Origin: Mangrovibacter plantisponsor
GTDB lineage: Bacteria > Pseudomonadota > Gammaproteobacteria > Enterobacterales > Enterobacteriaceae
Direction: 5' to 3'
DNA length: 64,000 nucleotides
Assembly (NCBI RefSeq): GCF_003182475.1
Contig: NZ_QGTS01000007.1
Span: 292,459-356,458, forward strand
The notes under the pieces: generated by a model
The model's database searches: none
Seen by the model: the letters and a program-made list of their open reading frames with translations, nothing else
Told to the model about the DNA's origin: nothing
Position numbers and translations under genes: made by a program
Shown here: in pieces, positions 19,128 through 29,622 of the stretch
Layout: the number at the start of each line of letters is the position of its first letter
How positions within the stretch are numbered: the first letter of the stretch is position 1

Positions 19128-20889
19128 GGGCCTGCTCCCCGGTGTCATCTTCTTCATCCAGCGCAGCTTCCAGTTGCTGGTAACGGTACATATCACGATA
19201 CCAGCCCTGCTGGTTCGCCAGTTCCGGGTGGCGGCCACGTTGCACCACATTCCCTTGTTGAAGAACCAGTATTTCACTGGCTTCAGTAAGCGCAGATAAA
19301 CGGTGAGCACTGATAATCAGTGAGTGCCCTGAACCCCACTGCCTCAGGTTGTGCAGAATTTGCTGCTCAGTTCTGCCGTCCACCGCAGATAACGCATCAT
19401 CAAGGATGAGTATTTCGGCGTTAAGCAGCAGTGCCCGTGCAATAGAAATACGCTGTTTTTGCCCACCAGAGAGCATCACCCCACGCTCACCCACTTCTGT
19501 TTCATAGCCTTGAGGCAGGCGCAGAATATCGTCATGCACACTGGCAAGTTTCGCAACTGCTTCAATTTCAGCACGGCTGGCGCCGGGCTTGCCGAGCGCG
19601 ATATTGTTCGCCACCGTGTCAGAAAATAAGAAAGGTGTCTGATTGACGACAGCCAGCCGTTGGTGCCAACTGCTAAGCTGCAACTGGCGTAACGGCATGC
19701 CGTGAAACGAAATATCACCGTCATCTATGTCGAAATGGCGTTGTACCAGTGATAACAACGTGCTTTTCCCACCACCGGTAGGGCCACATAAACCGAGGAT
19801 TTTCCCTGGCGCCAGCGTAAAACCAACCTGATGCAGTTGTGGGTGCTGGCTCCCCGGCCAGGTAAACGAATTGATCTGGCAAACCAGTGATCCCGGCCCT
19901 GTGGGTAATACCTGCGAGCCATCTTCCACAACAGTTTTTTCCGCCAGTAGATCACGAATACGGCTGTAGGCAGCGCTGCCACGCTCAACAATATTGAACA
20001 TCCAGGCAAGCGCCAGCATCGGCCAAATCATCAGCCCCAGGTACATCGCAAAACTTGTCAGCTGCCCAAGCGTCAACATTCCCTGGCTGACCATCCATGC
20101 TCCCCCGCCAATGGCGAGCATATTCGCCGTTGCGATAGCAACATAAATAGTTGGATCAAAACGGGCATCCACCGTCGCAACCCGCATATTTTTCTCGCCC
20201 GTATCCCTGGCATCTTCAGCAAATAAGGCAGACTGGCGATCTTCAAGGCCGAAAGCTTTAATCATGCGGATACTGGTCAGACTTTCTTGTGTCCGATCAT
20301 TGAGGGAGGAAAAAGCAGCCTGAGCCAATTTGAAGCGTTGGTGTAACTGTTCACCATAGCGCTTGATAACCAGCGCCATCACAGGCATTGGCAACAACGC
20401 CAGCAATGTCAGTTGCCAGCTAATCTGGGTACACATCACTACCAGCACGGCGCAGCCCATCACCAGGGAGTCCACCAGGGTCAACACCCCTTCGCCAGCA
20501 GCAAACACTACCCGGTCAACATCATTGGTTGCCCGCGCCATCAAATCACCGGTACGGTGGCGCAGATAAAATGCCGGGCTCTGGCGGCTCAGTTGCCGGT
20601 AAAAATCCGCGCGTAACTCAACTGCAAGCCGGTAAGATGCGCCAAATAATAGCACCCGCCAGACATAACGCAGCAAGTACACCACGACAGCGATAGCAGC
20701 CATCACGCCAATCCACAGCAGTAATTTGCTGAGCGTGAAATGTTCCAACGTGACGCCATCGACAATAATCCCCACCAGCTTAGGCGGAGCAAGTTGCAAA
20801 ATTGCAATCACAATGAGTAGCGTCACCGCCCCCAAATAACGTCGCCATTCCCGGCGGAAGTACCAATGAAGTTGAGCAAATAATCGCAC
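19120..20889 (-). CDS. mdlA: ABC exporter half-transporter MdlA
   Basis: 589 residues, six-helix exporter domain plus nucleotide-binding domain: Walker [15 protein letters not shown], signature [16 protein letters not shown]-loop SAHRLSAL. Walker B ends [12 protein letters not shown], with Asp in place of the catalytic Glu. Paired with MdlB's intact Glu but altered signature, the two nucleotide sites are unequal, as in other heterodimeric exporters. It is the first gene of mdlAB, 72 bp downstream of decR on the same strand. Confidence 0.95.
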   Translation of the reverse strand: MRLFAQLHWYFRREWRRYLGAVTLLIVIAILQLAPPKLVGIIVDGVTLEHFTLSKLLLWIGVMAAIAVVVYLLRYVWRVLLFGASYRLAVELRADFYRQLSRQSPAFYLRHRTGDLMARATNDVDRVVFAAGEGVLTLVDSLVMGCAVLVVMCTQISWQLTLLALLPMPVMALVIKRYGEQLHQRFKLAQAAFSSLNDRTQESLTSIRMIKAFGLEDRQSALFAEDARDTGEKNMRVATVDARFDPTIYVAIATANMLAIGGGAWMVSQGMLTLGQLTSFAMYLGLMIWPMLALAWMFNIVERGSAAYSRIRDLLAEKTVVEDGSQVLPTGPGSLVCQINSFTWPGSQHPQLHQVGFTLAPGKILGLCGPTGGGKSTLLSLVQRHFDIDDGDISFHGMPLRQLQLSSWHQRLAVVNQTPFLFSDTVANNIALGKPGASRAEIEAVAKLASVHDDILRLPQGYETEVGERGVMLSGGQKQRISIARALLLNAEILILDDALSAVDGRTEQQILHNLRQWGSGHSLIISAHRLSALTEASEILVLQQGNVVQRGRHPELANQQGWYRDMYRYQQLEAALDEEDDTGEQAHA

Positions 20890-20961
20890 AGCAACGAGTC
20901 CTGAAACTGGCCTTCATGAGCCAGTTTGTTGTATGAAATGGTTCAAAGAGTGAACGAGTGC

Positions 20962-21417
20962 CTACAGTGGCAATGATGTGGTGTATTTTATCTGTTCCAT
21001 GGCAAAACTCGAAGTGACATCGCTCAGCCCAGGCACATTGTTGACCAAACGCTTATAAAAATCATCAAACCGCTTCATATCTGCCACCTGAACACGCAAC
21101 AAGTAATCGTATTCACCTGCCATGCGCCAAAAACCCAACACCTCAGTCATTGCAGAAACAACGGTAACAAACTGGTTATACCATTCACTGCTGTGATTCT
21201 GCGTTTTTATCAGCACAAATGCGGTGAGATTCAGCCCCAGAAGTTCCGGGTTCAGCAACGCCACTTTACCCAGAATATACCCTTCATCCTCAAGGCGTTT
21301 CAGCCGTTTCCAGCAGGGTGTTGTGGTCAGATTAACGGCATCCGCCAGCGCCTGCAAAGAGCATGTGCAATCTTCCTGCAGTAGCGCCAATAAATGACAG
21401 TCCGTTTTATCTAGCAT
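20962..21417 (-). CDS. decR: Lrp/AsnC-type cysteine detoxification regulator DecR
   Basis: 151 residues, close to E. coli DecR (YbaO). It has an N-terminal HTH ([25 protein letters not shown]) and a C-terminal Lrp-type ligand domain ([35 protein letters not shown]). It activates cysteine-degrading enzymes in response to L-cysteine: cyuPA in E. coli and cdsH (STM0458) in Salmonella. The start at 21417 follows GAGGTGG and matches the E. coli N-terminus MLDKTD. Divergent from a cdsH-like gene, its likely target. Confidence 0.95.
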   Translation of the reverse strand: MLDKTDCHLLALLQEDCTCSLQALADAVNLTTTPCWKRLKRLEDEGYILGKVALLNPELLGLNLTAFVLIKTQNHSSEWYNQFVTVVSAMTEVLGFWRMAGEYDYLLRVQVADMKRFDDFYKRLVNNVPGLSDVTSSFAMEQIKYTTSLPL

Positions 21418-21429
21418 AACCACCTCAAA

Positions 21430-21487
21430 GAGAAATATTTTCTCCCAATACTGAATATGACAGAGAAAATAGCAACTTTTTTTTCTC
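21430..21487. promoter_or_regulatory. Candidate DecR operators between decR and cdsH
   Basis: Two related inverted repeats built from GAGAAA/TTTCTC: a compact one at 21430-21444 (centre TAT) and a wide one with arms GAGAAAA (21463-21469) and TTTTCTC (21481-21487). Two equal motifs in a 115-bp divergent region suit a multimeric Lrp-family regulator. No footprint data were available to me. Confidence 0.45.
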
Positions 21488-21532
21488 CAGGTTGCGGTAC
21501 GCTGAGCACAAATTGACAAACGGGCCAGAGCC

Positions 21533-22576
21533 ATGAATAACTGGGTAACACACGCCATTCGTGAAATTAATGCTGATTACCAGCGTTCCGCCGATACACA
21601 TTTAATTCGCCTGACACTTCCTGCGTTTCCGGGAATACATATTTATCTCAAAGATGAAAGCACACACCCGACAGGCAGCCTGAAGCACCGGCTGGCACGT
21701 TCACTGTTTTTGTACGGGTTATGCAATGGCTGGATCAAAGAAGGCACCACGATAATCGAGGCCTCTTCAGGTTCCACCGCTGTTTCGGAAGCCTATTTCG
21801 CCCGTTTGCTTGGCCTGCCTTTTATTGCCGTTATGCCGGCCTGCACGGCCAAACGTAAAATTGAACAGATTACGTTCTATGGTGGCCGCTGCCATTTTGT
21901 TGACAGCCCTTGCCAGATCTATGATGCCTCAGAAACACTGGCCCGCGAGCTTAACGGCCATTATATGGACCAGTTTACTTATGCTGAGCGGGCAACAGAC
22001 TGGCGTGGTAACAATAATATTGCCGACAGTATTTTCCGCCAGATGGCAAACGAACCTTACTCTGAACCTGAATATATCGTCATGAGCGCGGGTACTGGCG
22101 GGACATCAGCAACCATTGGGCGTTATCTGCGCCACCAGGGGCATCAAACCCGCCTGATGGTTGTCGACCCGGAAAACTCAGTGTTCCTGAACTACTGGCG
22201 GGATGGCGACAACCAGCGCAGGAGCGATACCGGAAGCCGTATTGAAGGAATTGGCCGCCCGCGCGTGGAACCATCGTTTATTCCCGGTGTGATTGATGAC
22301 ATGATGCGTGTGCCAGACTGCGCCACAATTGTCGCCATGCAATGGCTTGAAACCGTTCTCGGCCGCAAAGTGGGGGCTTCCACAGGTACCAATATGTGGG
22401 GAGTACTGAGCCTCGCGGCGCAAATGCGAGATGCCGGGCAAACAGGTTCAATTGTTACCTTACTGTGCGACAGCGGTGAGCGTTACCTGGAAAGTTACTA
22501 CAACCCTGAATGGGTTGCGGCCAGCATTGGTAATCTGAGCGAAGCCCGCCAGGCTTTACAGGCCTTGTTGAAGTAA
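21533..22576 (+). CDS. cdsH: L-cysteine desulfhydrase CdsH
   Basis: 347-residue PLP enzyme of the cysteine synthase/cystathionine beta-synthase fold. PLP lysine K51 lies in [11 protein letters not shown], the substrate loop is [12 protein letters not shown], the phosphate-binding loop is [15 protein letters not shown], and ASTGTNMWG lies in the C-terminal part. It degrades cysteine to pyruvate, ammonia and H2S. Salmonella STM0458 (cdsH), which is controlled by YbaO/DecR, has the same neighbour and orientation. E. coli lacks it here. A cysteine synthase-like activity remains possible from fold alone. The ribosome site is weak. Confidence 0.85.
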   Translation: MNNWVTHAIREINADYQRSADTHLIRLTLPAFPGIHIYLKDESTHPTGSLKHRLARSLFLYGLCNGWIKEGTTIIEASSGSTAVSEAYFARLLGLPFIAVMPACTAKRKIEQITFYGGRCHFVDSPCQIYDASETLARELNGHYMDQFTYAERATDWRGNNNIADSIFRQMANEPYSEPEYIVMSAGTGGTSATIGRYLRHQGHQTRLMVVDPENSVFLNYWRDGDNQRRSDTGSRIEGIGRPRVEPSFIPGVIDDMMRVPDCATIVAMQWLETVLGRKVGASTGTNMWGVLSLAAQMRDAGQTGSIVTLLCDSGERYLESYYNPEWVAASIGNLSEARQALQALLK

Positions 22577-22642
22577 CAGGCTGCCGGCTTCCATCATGCT
22601 GATGCATGCCGGTCACACCCACTGAAAACCAGCAGTGAGCGT

Positions 22643-22675
22643 GGTGCGGGTTTCATTTTTATACAAACCCGCACC
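22643..22675 (+). terminator. Terminator-like hairpin after cdsH
   Basis: An 11-bp perfect stem (GGTGCGGGTTT / AAACCCGCACC) with an 11-nt AT-rich loop is followed by TTCCTT. It lies 67 bp after the cdsH stop and 80 bp before queC. The T-run is short, so this may be a pause or mRNA-end structure. Confidence 0.6.
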
Positions 22676-22754
22676 TTCCTTGTTATGAAGCTGGTGAGCC
22701 AGCGGCAGGCGCGTTACCATACCCCATCTGTTTTCACTCATTACAAGGTTTACT

Positions 22755-23450
22755 ATGAAACGTGCTGTTGTCGTGTTCAGTGGTGGGCAGGACTCCACTA
22801 CTTGCCTGATTCAGGCACTACACCAGTATGACGAAGTGCACTGCGTCACATTTGATTACGGGCAGCGCCACCGGGCGGAAATTGATATTGCCCGTGAACT
22901 GGCACTGAAACTGGGTGCGAGAGCACACAAAGTGCTGGATGTCGGTTTGTTGAATGAACTGGCCGTTAGCAGCCTGACCCGGGACAGCATCCCGGTGCCG
23001 GATTATGACCCAAATGCCAGTGGCATCCCTAATACCTTTGTCCCAGGGCGTAATATCCTGTTTTTAACTCTGGCCGCCATTTATGCCTGGCAGGTAAAAG
23101 CTGAAGCGGTAATCACCGGCGTGTGTGAGACTGATTTCTCCGGCTACCCGGATTGCCGCGATGAATTTGTGAAAGCACTTAACCACGCGGTTAACCTGGG
23201 CATGGCCAGTGAGATTCGCTTTGAAACGCCACTGATGTGGATAGATAAAGCACAAACCTGGGCACTGGCTGATTACTGGGGCAAGCTTGATTTAATTCGC
23301 ACTGAAACGCTGACCTGCTATAACGGTATTAAAGGCGATGGTTGCGGTGAATGTGCATCCTGTAACCTGCGGGCCAATGGCCTGAAACGCTACCTTGCCG
23401 ATAAAACCGCTGTCATGGCGGCGATGAAGCAAAAAACAGGCCTGCGTTAA
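22755..23450 (+). CDS. queC: 7-cyano-7-deazaguanine synthase QueC
   Basis: 231 residues, the family length. It converts 7-carboxy-7-deazaguanine to preQ0 with ATP and ammonia in queuosine biosynthesis. It has the PP-loop [18 protein letters not shown], the [14 protein letters not shown] segment, and the C-terminal zinc cysteines [16 protein letters not shown]. Monocistronic here: cof and ybaE, its neighbours in E. coli, are absent. No preQ1 riboswitch is visible upstream. Confidence 0.97.
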   Translation: MKRAVVVFSGGQDSTTCLIQALHQYDEVHCVTFDYGQRHRAEIDIARELALKLGARAHKVLDVGLLNELAVSSLTRDSIPVPDYDPNASGIPNTFVPGRNILFLTLAAIYAWQVKAEAVITGVCETDFSGYPDCRDEFVKALNHAVNLGMASEIRFETPLMWIDKAQTWALADYWGKLDLIRTETLTCYNGIKGDGCGECASCNLRANGLKRYLADKTAVMAAMKQKTGLR

Positions 23451-23462
23451 ACCGGCACAGCT

Positions 23463-23486
23463 ACTGGCATGCTGATGCATGCCAGT
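23463..23486. repeat. Hairpin after queC sharing 16 bp with a site before queC
   Basis: ACTGGCATGC-TGAT-GCATGCCAGT is a perfect 10-bp stem between the stops of queC and fadM. Sixteen bases of it (23468-23483) recur exactly at 22595-22610, upstream of queC. It lacks a T-run, so it may stabilise 3' ends rather than terminate. Confidence 0.6.
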
Positions 23487-23491
23487 GCTAT

Positions 23492-23890
23492 TCAGCCAAT
23501 CATCTGCATCAGTTTCTCTTTTAACTCCCCTTCTACTGGCAGCGCTTTCTGGCTTTTCAAATCGACGCATACAAATGTAATCAGTGCATCTGCTACCACC
23601 TCGCCCCCAGGCTTAAGTGTAATAACCTGGCTCAGTACACCACTTTTCCCGTTGAGTTGTTGAAGTGCGCTGGTCACCAGTAAACGCTCCCCCAGCAAGG
23701 CCGGGCGCCGGTAGTTGATATTGATATTGACGACGACAAAGGCAATATTTTGCGCACTCATCCAGCGGAAGCTTTCTTCTTCTTCCAGGGCGGCCCAGCG
23801 GGCTTCTTCAAGGAACTCTAAATAACGCGCATTATTCACATGCTGGTAAACATCTAAATGGAACCCGCGAACAGTGATTTCGGTCTGCAT
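23492..23890 (-). CDS. fadM: Long-chain acyl-CoA thioesterase FadM
   Basis: 132 residues, hot-dog fold, 4-hydroxybenzoyl-CoA thioesterase class (YbaW/TesD). Asp in FHLDVYQHVNNARYLEFLEE is the catalytic residue of this class. FVVVNININYRRPALLGE and VVADALITFVCVDLK are conserved. It releases fatty acids from 3,5-dienoyl-CoA type esters that stall beta-oxidation. Start taken at 23890 (MQTEITV) by comparison with E. coli; an ATG two codons upstream is possible. Confidence 0.94.
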   Translation of the reverse strand: MQTEITVRGFHLDVYQHVNNARYLEFLEEARWAALEEEESFRWMSAQNIAFVVVNININYRRPALLGERLLVTSALQQLNGKSGVLSQVITLKPGGEVVADALITFVCVDLKSQKALPVEGELKEKLMQMIG

Positions 23891-23925
23891 AACCATAGCC
23901 TGTATGCCTTTATGTTGTTATGAGG

Positions 23926-23959
23926 TAAGGAGGCCACACCAACTGGTATGACCTCCTTA
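23926..23959. repeat. Long intergenic hairpin between ybaV and fadM
   Basis: A 16-bp stem (TAAGGAGG.CA.ACCA pairing with its complement, two G-U or mismatch positions) with a 2-nt loop, no T-run. It lies after ybaV and before fadM on the minus strand. It contains a strong AAGGAGG anti-16S sequence sealed in the stem with no gene to serve, which is curious. Confidence 0.6.
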
Positions 23960-23989
23960 TTGTGGCAAAAATTAACAGTTATGCAACAT

Positions 23990-24316
<327 letters not shown>

Positions 24317-24378
24317 TTAACAGCCCGGGAACAGTAAACCGAACAAAACTGGAGGACAAACGGTGAATGATGGAAATG

Positions 24379-24402
24379 GAAAGGGCCGCGAAAGCGGCCC
24401 TT
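24379..24402 (-). terminator. ppiD terminator
   Basis: On the minus strand GGGCCGC-TTTC-GCGGCCC is followed by TTTCC. It lies 40 bp after the ppiD stop. Confidence 0.75.
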
Positions 24403-24442
24403 GTCTGTTGCAATTTATTGCAAAAGGATGAGATCAGGTTTG

Positions 24443-26317
24443 TTATTGCTGCTGTTGCACAACATCACTGACTTTGATTTTCGCTTCCTTACGCAAGGTA
24501 TTGAGCAGCGATTCCAGCGCAATTTGCGCATTGTTACTGGCGACCTGGCTTGCCATGGCAGTTTTTTGCGCTTCTGGCATGTCACCCGCTTCAGCGGCAT
24601 CCAGAGCAATAATCAGCACATTGCCCTGCAAATCATTACTGGTGCCATAAACCGGCTGATCTTTCGCCGGTAACGGCAGCTCAAAAGCAGCGCGTGTAAC
24701 CGGATCCTGACCACTGCGCGTCAGGGTTTGCTTTTCACCAAAAGCAAGGCCTGCTGCTTTCATGGCATCATCGCCTTTACCGGCTTTCAATTCAGTAAGC
24801 AGTTTGCTGGCCTGAATACGCGCCTGCTCACTGGCTTTCTGCATTTTCACCGCGGCAACCACCTGGTCTTGTACCTCTGCCAGAGGTTTCGTGCTTTCAG
24901 CTTTATGTTGTGCAATACGCACCACAAACGCACGGTCGCCATCTACAGTAATGATGTCAGAGTTGCTGCCTGGCGAACCATCCTGCCCCAGCAAGCCGCC
25001 GTTAAAGATGGCATCGGTCACCGGCTTAAAGTTCAGCTCAGCCGGAACAGAATCCTGAGTGAACCAGCCGGTTTCAACAGCTTTAACACCAGCAACCTGC
25101 TCTGCTGCTTCCAGAGACTGGTTGTCGTTACTTGCTGCATCACTGACTTTCTGTTGCAGCGCATAATAGGCATCCAGCGCTTTTTCGCCTTTCACTTTTG
25201 CTGTGATTGAGTCACGCACATCTGCCAGCGGTTTAACCACGGCTGGCTGAACGTCATCAAGACGGGCAACCAGGAAACCCACAGAAGATTTGATAACGCC
25301 TGACAGTTGCCCTTTCTGGGTCAGCCCTGCGTTTTTCAGCTCATCTGGTGTGGTTGATGGCTCCAGCCACCCCATATCACCGCCAGTACGGGCAGAAATA
25401 ATATCCGTGGATTTCTCTTTCGCCAGGGTGGCAAAATCAGCACCTTTTTTCAGTGCATCCAGCACGTCCTGCGCATCTTTTTCCGTTTTAGTCTGAATCA
25501 CGCTGTAGCGATCACGCTGCGGCTGAGTAAACTCGGCACGGTGTTCGTCGTAATAGGCCTGGATATCAGCGTCTGTCACGTTCGCTTGCATATCCGCAGC
25601 ATCAAGTTTGATATAACTGACGCGGAATTGCTCAGGAACCCGGTAGAGTGACTGGTGCTGGTCATAATATGCTTTAACCGCATCGTCTGGCGCAGTCTGT
25701 TTATCTGCCAGCGCTTTCACATCAATAGTGGCTTCACGCACAATGCGTTTCTGAGAAACCAGTGCTGCCAGGCGGTTTTCTTCACCCGGCAGGGTGAAAC
25801 CAGTACCTTCCACCGCATCAATCAACTGCTGCGTTGTCAGTTGGTGGCGCAGAATTTCTGCATAGCGTTCCGGCGTATACCGGGCATTTGCCAGCACGGT
25901 GTTAAAACGGTTGTTATCAAATTTACCGTTATTCTGGAAAGCCTGGGTGTTAAAAATATTCTGTTTAATCTGGTCATCGCTGATGCTCAACCCCAGATGT
26001 TTTGCATACTGGTCAATCAGCGCTTCATCAATCAGGCGTTGCAGAACCTGTTGACGCATTTCCTGCATATAGCCTTCATTGGCGGCCAGCACTGAATACT
26101 GGTCTCCCAGCTGTTGTTGCAAGTTGCTGCGCTGTGCAGTTACTGCATTTTCAAACTGCGCACGGTCAATCTTCTGCCCGTTAACTTTTGCGGCAAAATC
26201 GTTGCTACCGCCAATTAGGTAGCTGCTTACACCTGTCAAAACGAATGACAGGATAATTGCCCCCAGAATGATCTTGAGTACGACATTGCTGGATGCCGCA
26301 CGTAACGTGTCCATCAT
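24443..26317 (-). CDS. ppiD: Periplasmic chaperone PpiD
   Basis: 624 residues (623 in E. coli). One N-terminal membrane anchor (VVLKIILGAIILSFVLTGV) holds a SurA-like N domain, an inactive parvulin-type PPIase domain (about 265-355, RYSVIQTKTEKDAQDVLDAL, STDIISARTGGDMGWLE) and a C-terminal domain. It sits at the SecYEG exit and assists newly exported proteins. First codon ATG-ATG; either could start. Located between ybaV and hupB with its own terminator. Confidence 0.96.
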   Translation of the reverse strand: MMDTLRAASSNVVLKIILGAIILSFVLTGVSSYLIGGSNDFAAKVNGQKIDRAQFENAVTAQRSNLQQQLGDQYSVLAANEGYMQEMRQQVLQRLIDEALIDQYAKHLGLSISDDQIKQNIFNTQAFQNNGKFDNNRFNTVLANARYTPERYAEILRHQLTTQQLIDAVEGTGFTLPGEENRLAALVSQKRIVREATIDVKALADKQTAPDDAVKAYYDQHQSLYRVPEQFRVSYIKLDAADMQANVTDADIQAYYDEHRAEFTQPQRDRYSVIQTKTEKDAQDVLDALKKGADFATLAKEKSTDIISARTGGDMGWLEPSTTPDELKNAGLTQKGQLSGVIKSSVGFLVARLDDVQPAVVKPLADVRDSITAKVKGEKALDAYYALQQKVSDAASNDNQSLEAAEQVAGVKAVETGWFTQDSVPAELNFKPVTDAIFNGGLLGQDGSPGSNSDIITVDGDRAFVVRIAQHKAESTKPLAEVQDQVVAAVKMQKASEQARIQASKLLTELKAGKGDDAMKAAGLAFGEKQTLTRSGQDPVTRAAFELPLPAKDQPVYGTSNDLQGNVLIIALDAAEAGDMPEAQKTAMASQVASNNAQIALESLLNTLRKEAKIKVSDVVQQQQ

Positions 26318-26470
26318 GGTGTAACAACACTCCGCTGTAATGTGACAAAAACCTGGTGTAATAGCATGTTGCTCATGGGTAACCTTCCCAAAGCCATTAC
26401 ACGCGAAAGCGTATTGTGAAAGAAACTGGGGCGGTTGTCAGCCCGTATCACACAGAAAGTCATACAGAAA

Positions 26471-26497
26471 AGAAAAAAGGCACATCTTAGATGCGCC
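26471..26497 (-). terminator. hupB terminator
   Basis: On the minus strand GGCGCATCT-A-AGATGTGCC (one G-T pair) is followed by TTTTTTCTTTT, 47 bp after hupB. Confidence 0.85.
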
Positions 26498-26543
26498 CTT
26501 AAGCTGTTTACTTGCCAGCGCCCCGCCCTGACGGGGGTGCTAA

Positions 26544-26816
26544 TCAGTTAACCGCGTCTTTCAGCGCTTTACCTGCACGGAAACCCGGAACTTTTGCAGC
26601 AGCAATGGTAATTTCTGCACCTGTCTGTGGGTTACGACCCGTACGGGCAGCACGTTCACGAACGGCAAAAGTACCAAAGCCGACCAGTGCTACGTCGTCC
26701 CCGGACTGCAGGGATTCAGTAACGGAAGCAATCAAAGCGTCTAATGCACGTCCAGCCGCAGCTTTGGAAATATCAGCATTTGCGGCAATTTTGTCGATCA
26801 GTTGAGATTTATTCAC
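26544..26816 (-). CDS. hupB: DNA-binding protein HU-beta
   Basis: 90 residues. It starts with GTG at 26816, as hupB does in E. coli, behind GGAAGAGAAGA. HU bends and compacts DNA as a dimer with HupA. Conserved: [40 protein letters not shown], the DNA-binding arm with Arg-Asn-Pro, and GKALKDAVN at the end. An upstream in-frame ATG gives a basic extension unlike any HU protein and is rejected. Confidence 0.98.
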   Translation of the reverse strand: MNKSQLIDKIAANADISKAAAGRALDALIASVTESLQSGDDVALVGFGTFAVRERAARTGRNPQTGAEITIAAAKVPGFRAGKALKDAVN

Positions 26817-26980
26817 TCTTCTCTTCCTCTGTTTATTTTTTTTGTATCGCACCTGAATCCTTCGAAGTACGACCGCGAAGCAGTTATATCAGGCCTGCCA
26901 TGCCCTTACAACTCCCAACCCGATGTTTATTTGGTCAGGAGAAAGACATATCCCCAGCCAGCGTCCTAAAGTAGCCAGAC

Positions 26981-27017
26981 AAAAAAAGGCTGGCAAGTGA
27001 CAATTCACCTGCCAGCC
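26981..27017 (-). terminator. lon terminator
   Basis: On the minus strand GGCTGGCAGGTGA pairs with TCACTTGCCAGCC, followed by TTTTTTT, 33 bp after the lon stop. Confidence 0.9.
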
Positions 27018-27049
27018 CTGTTTTTCCTGGTACTCTTTGCGTCAGGTCA

Positions 27050-29404
27050 CTATTTTGCGCTAACGACTTCCATTCCAAACGGTGAGTTTTGCAAAGCCAG
27101 AGTCAGAACTTCTTCAATGCGTTTCACCGGATGAATATCCAGATCAGCCAGAACGTTATCAGGAATTTCTTCCAGATCGCGTTTGTTCTCATCCGGGATA
27201 AGCACCGTTTTAATACCACCGCGGTGAGCTGCCAGTAACTTCTCTTTCAGCCCGCCAATAGGCAGCACCAGACCACGCAGGGTGATTTCCCCGGTCATAG
27301 CGACATCAGCACGCACCGGGTTACCTGTCAGGCAGGATACCAGTGCTGTACACATCGCGATGCCCGCACTTGGGCCATCTTTTGGTGTTGCACCTTCCGG
27401 TACATGCACATGGATATCGCGTTTCTCATAGAAATCGCTGTTGATACCCAGTTTTTCAGCCCGTGCACGCACAACAGTTAACGCAGCCTGAATGGATTCC
27501 TGCATTACTTCACCCAGTGAACCGGTATAGGTCAGTTTGCCTTTACCCGGGACACATGCGGTTTCAATGGTCAGTAAATCGCCACCAACTTCAGTCCATG
27601 CCAGACCCGTTACCTGGCCAACACGGTTTTCGTTATCGGCACGCCCGTAGTCAAAACGCTGAACCCCAAGGAAATCCTTCAGGTTATCGCCATTGATTTC
27701 AATTTTCTTCAATGACTTATCCAGCAGCAGTTGTTTCACTGCTTTGCGGCACAGTTTGGAGATTTCACGCTCTAGGCCACGCACGCCCGCTTCACGGGTG
27801 TAATAACGGATAATGCCGACAATCGCACTGTCATCAACCTTGATTTCGGTTTTCTTCAGTGCGTTACGTTCAACCTGTTTCGGTAACAGATGCTGTTTGG
27901 CAATATTCAGTTTTTCATCTTCTGTGTAGCCAGAAAGACGAATCACTTCCATACGATCCAGCAACGGTGCCGGAATGTTCATGGAGTTGGATGTAGCAAC
28001 GAACATCACGTCAGACAGATCGTAATCCACTTCCAGGTAATGGTCGTTGAATGCGATATTCTGTTCCGGATCCAGAACTTCCAGCAATGCTGAAGCCGGA
28101 TCACCGCGCATGTCAGAAGACATTTTGTCGATCTCATCCAACAGGAACAGTGGGTTTTTCACCCCCACTTTTGCCATTTTCTGAATCAGTTTGCCCGGCA
28201 TTGAACCAATGTATGTCCGGCGATGCCCACGAATTTCAGCTTCGTCGCGCACCCCACCTAATGCCATACGCACGTATTTACGCCCGGTGGCTTTGGCAAT
28301 GGACTGCCCCAGAGAGGTTTTACCTACCCCCGGCGGCCCAACCAGACAAAGGATTGGCCCTTTAATTTTATTAACGCGGCTCTGAACAGCAAGATACTCA
28401 AGAATACGGTCTTTAACCCGTTCCAGACCATAGTGGTCGGTATCCAGAATTTCCTGAGCCTGGCGCAAATCTTTTTTCACTTTGCTGCGTGAATTCCACG
28501 GAACCTGAACCATCCAGTCGATGTAACCGCGAACCACTGTCGCTTCAGCAGACATCGGCGACATCATTTTCAGTTTTTGCAACTCAGCTTCCGCTTTTTC
28601 ACGCGCTTCTTTCGGCATTTTCGCCGCTTCGATTTTGCGTTTCAGCGCTTCGGTTTCGTCTGGCGCGTCATCCATTTCGCCCAGCTCTTTCTGAATGGCT
28701 TTCATTTGCTCATTCAGATAGTACTCGCGCTGGCTTTTTTCCATCTGCTTTTTGACGCGGTTACGGATACGTTTCTCAACCTGTAACAGGTCAATTTCCG
28801 ATTCCATCATCGCCATCAGGTATTCGAGACGTTCGTTAATATCAGACATCTCAAGCACAGACTGCTTATCTGCCAGTTTCAACGGCATATGCGCAGCTAT
28901 GGTGTCAGCCAGACGCGCCGGATCATCGATGCTGTTCAGTGAAGTCAGCACTTCCGGCGGAATTTTTTTATTCAGCTTGATATAGCCTTCAAACTGATTG
29001 ATGGCGGTACGAACCAGAACTTCTTGTTCACGCTCTTCAATAACTGGCGACTCAAGGTATTCAGCCTGAGCAATGAAATGCTCGCCGTTATCAGAGAGCG
29101 TCGTGATCCGGGCGCGCTGTAAACCTTCGACCAGCACTTTTACCGTACCATCCGGCAGTTTGAGCATCTGCAGAATAGAAGCCACAGTGCCGACAGTGAA
29201 AAGGTCGTTTATACCAGGCTCATCCGTCGAGGCCTCTTTCTGCGCCACCAGCATGATTTTCTTGTCGTTATCCATCGCCGCTTCCAGGCAGCGGATAGAC
29301 TTTTCCCGTCCGACAAATAACGGAATAACCATATGCGGATAGACCACCACATCGCGCAATGGCAATACGGGGATTTCTATGCGTTCAGAACGCTCAGGAT
29401 TCAT
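27050..29404 (-). CDS. lon: ATP-dependent protease Lon
   Basis: 784 residues, the E. coli length. The N-terminal substrate-binding domain is followed by an AAA+ module (Walker [16 protein letters not shown], Walker [11 protein letters not shown]) and a serine-lysine protease domain (catalytic Ser in [10 protein letters not shown], Lys in [12 protein letters not shown]). It degrades misfolded proteins and short-lived regulators such as SulA and RcsA. The start at 29404 follows AAGAGAGAGCTCT, as in E. coli. A sigma-32 type promoter precedes it. Confidence 0.99.
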   Translation of the reverse strand: MNPERSERIEIPVLPLRDVVVYPHMVIPLFVGREKSIRCLEAAMDNDKKIMLVAQKEASTDEPGINDLFTVGTVASILQMLKLPDGTVKVLVEGLQRARITTLSDNGEHFIAQAEYLESPVIEEREQEVLVRTAINQFEGYIKLNKKIPPEVLTSLNSIDDPARLADTIAAHMPLKLADKQSVLEMSDINERLEYLMAMMESEIDLLQVEKRIRNRVKKQMEKSQREYYLNEQMKAIQKELGEMDDAPDETEALKRKIEAAKMPKEAREKAEAELQKLKMMSPMSAEATVVRGYIDWMVQVPWNSRSKVKKDLRQAQEILDTDHYGLERVKDRILEYLAVQSRVNKIKGPILCLVGPPGVGKTSLGQSIAKATGRKYVRMALGGVRDEAEIRGHRRTYIGSMPGKLIQKMAKVGVKNPLFLLDEIDKMSSDMRGDPASALLEVLDPEQNIAFNDHYLEVDYDLSDVMFVATSNSMNIPAPLLDRMEVIRLSGYTEDEKLNIAKQHLLPKQVERNALKKTEIKVDDSAIVGIIRYYTREAGVRGLEREISKLCRKAVKQLLLDKSLKKIEINGDNLKDFLGVQRFDYGRADNENRVGQVTGLAWTEVGGDLLTIETACVPGKGKLTYTGSLGEVMQESIQAALTVVRARAEKLGINSDFYEKRDIHVHVPEGATPKDGPSAGIAMCTALVSCLTGNPVRADVAMTGEITLRGLVLPIGGLKEKLLAAHRGGIKTVLIPDENKRDLEEIPDNVLADLDIHPVKRIEEVLTLALQNSPFGMEVVSAK

Positions 29405-29518
29405 AGAGCTCTCTCTTAGTTTTAACCTGTTCATACCACCATGATACAGGCGATTGTTTCCGCCAGGTGATGAGGCGCTCGTGAACCCTCTTCACGGCAT
29501 CACCAACAAGTAAAACAG

Positions 29519-29548
29519 TATATGGGGATAATTCCCGGACATTCAACG
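29519..29548 (-). promoter_or_regulatory. Heat-shock (sigma-32) promoter of lon
   Basis: On the minus strand -35 GTTGAA (29547-29542), 14-bp spacer, -10 CCCCATAT (29527-29520). It matches the RpoH consensus (CTTGAA, 13-15 bp, CCCCATNT) and the known E. coli lon promoter nearly base for base. Confidence 0.85.
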
Positions 29549-29561
29549 GCAGGCAGGCAGG

Positions 29562-29588
29562 AAAAATAAAAGGGGGATTAAATCCCCC
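29562..29588 (-). terminator. clpX terminator
   Basis: On the minus strand GGGGGATT-T-AATCCCCC is followed by TTTTATTTTT, 35 bp after clpX and just upstream of the lon promoter. Confidence 0.88.
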
Positions 29589-29622
29589 ATTTTTTGGTAA
29601 CTGCTTGTTGACGAATGATTAA

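Noticed and set aside
22577..22754. preQ1 or other riboswitch before queC
   Set aside because: The region contains only the cdsH terminator-like hairpin; no preQ1 aptamer pattern is visible.
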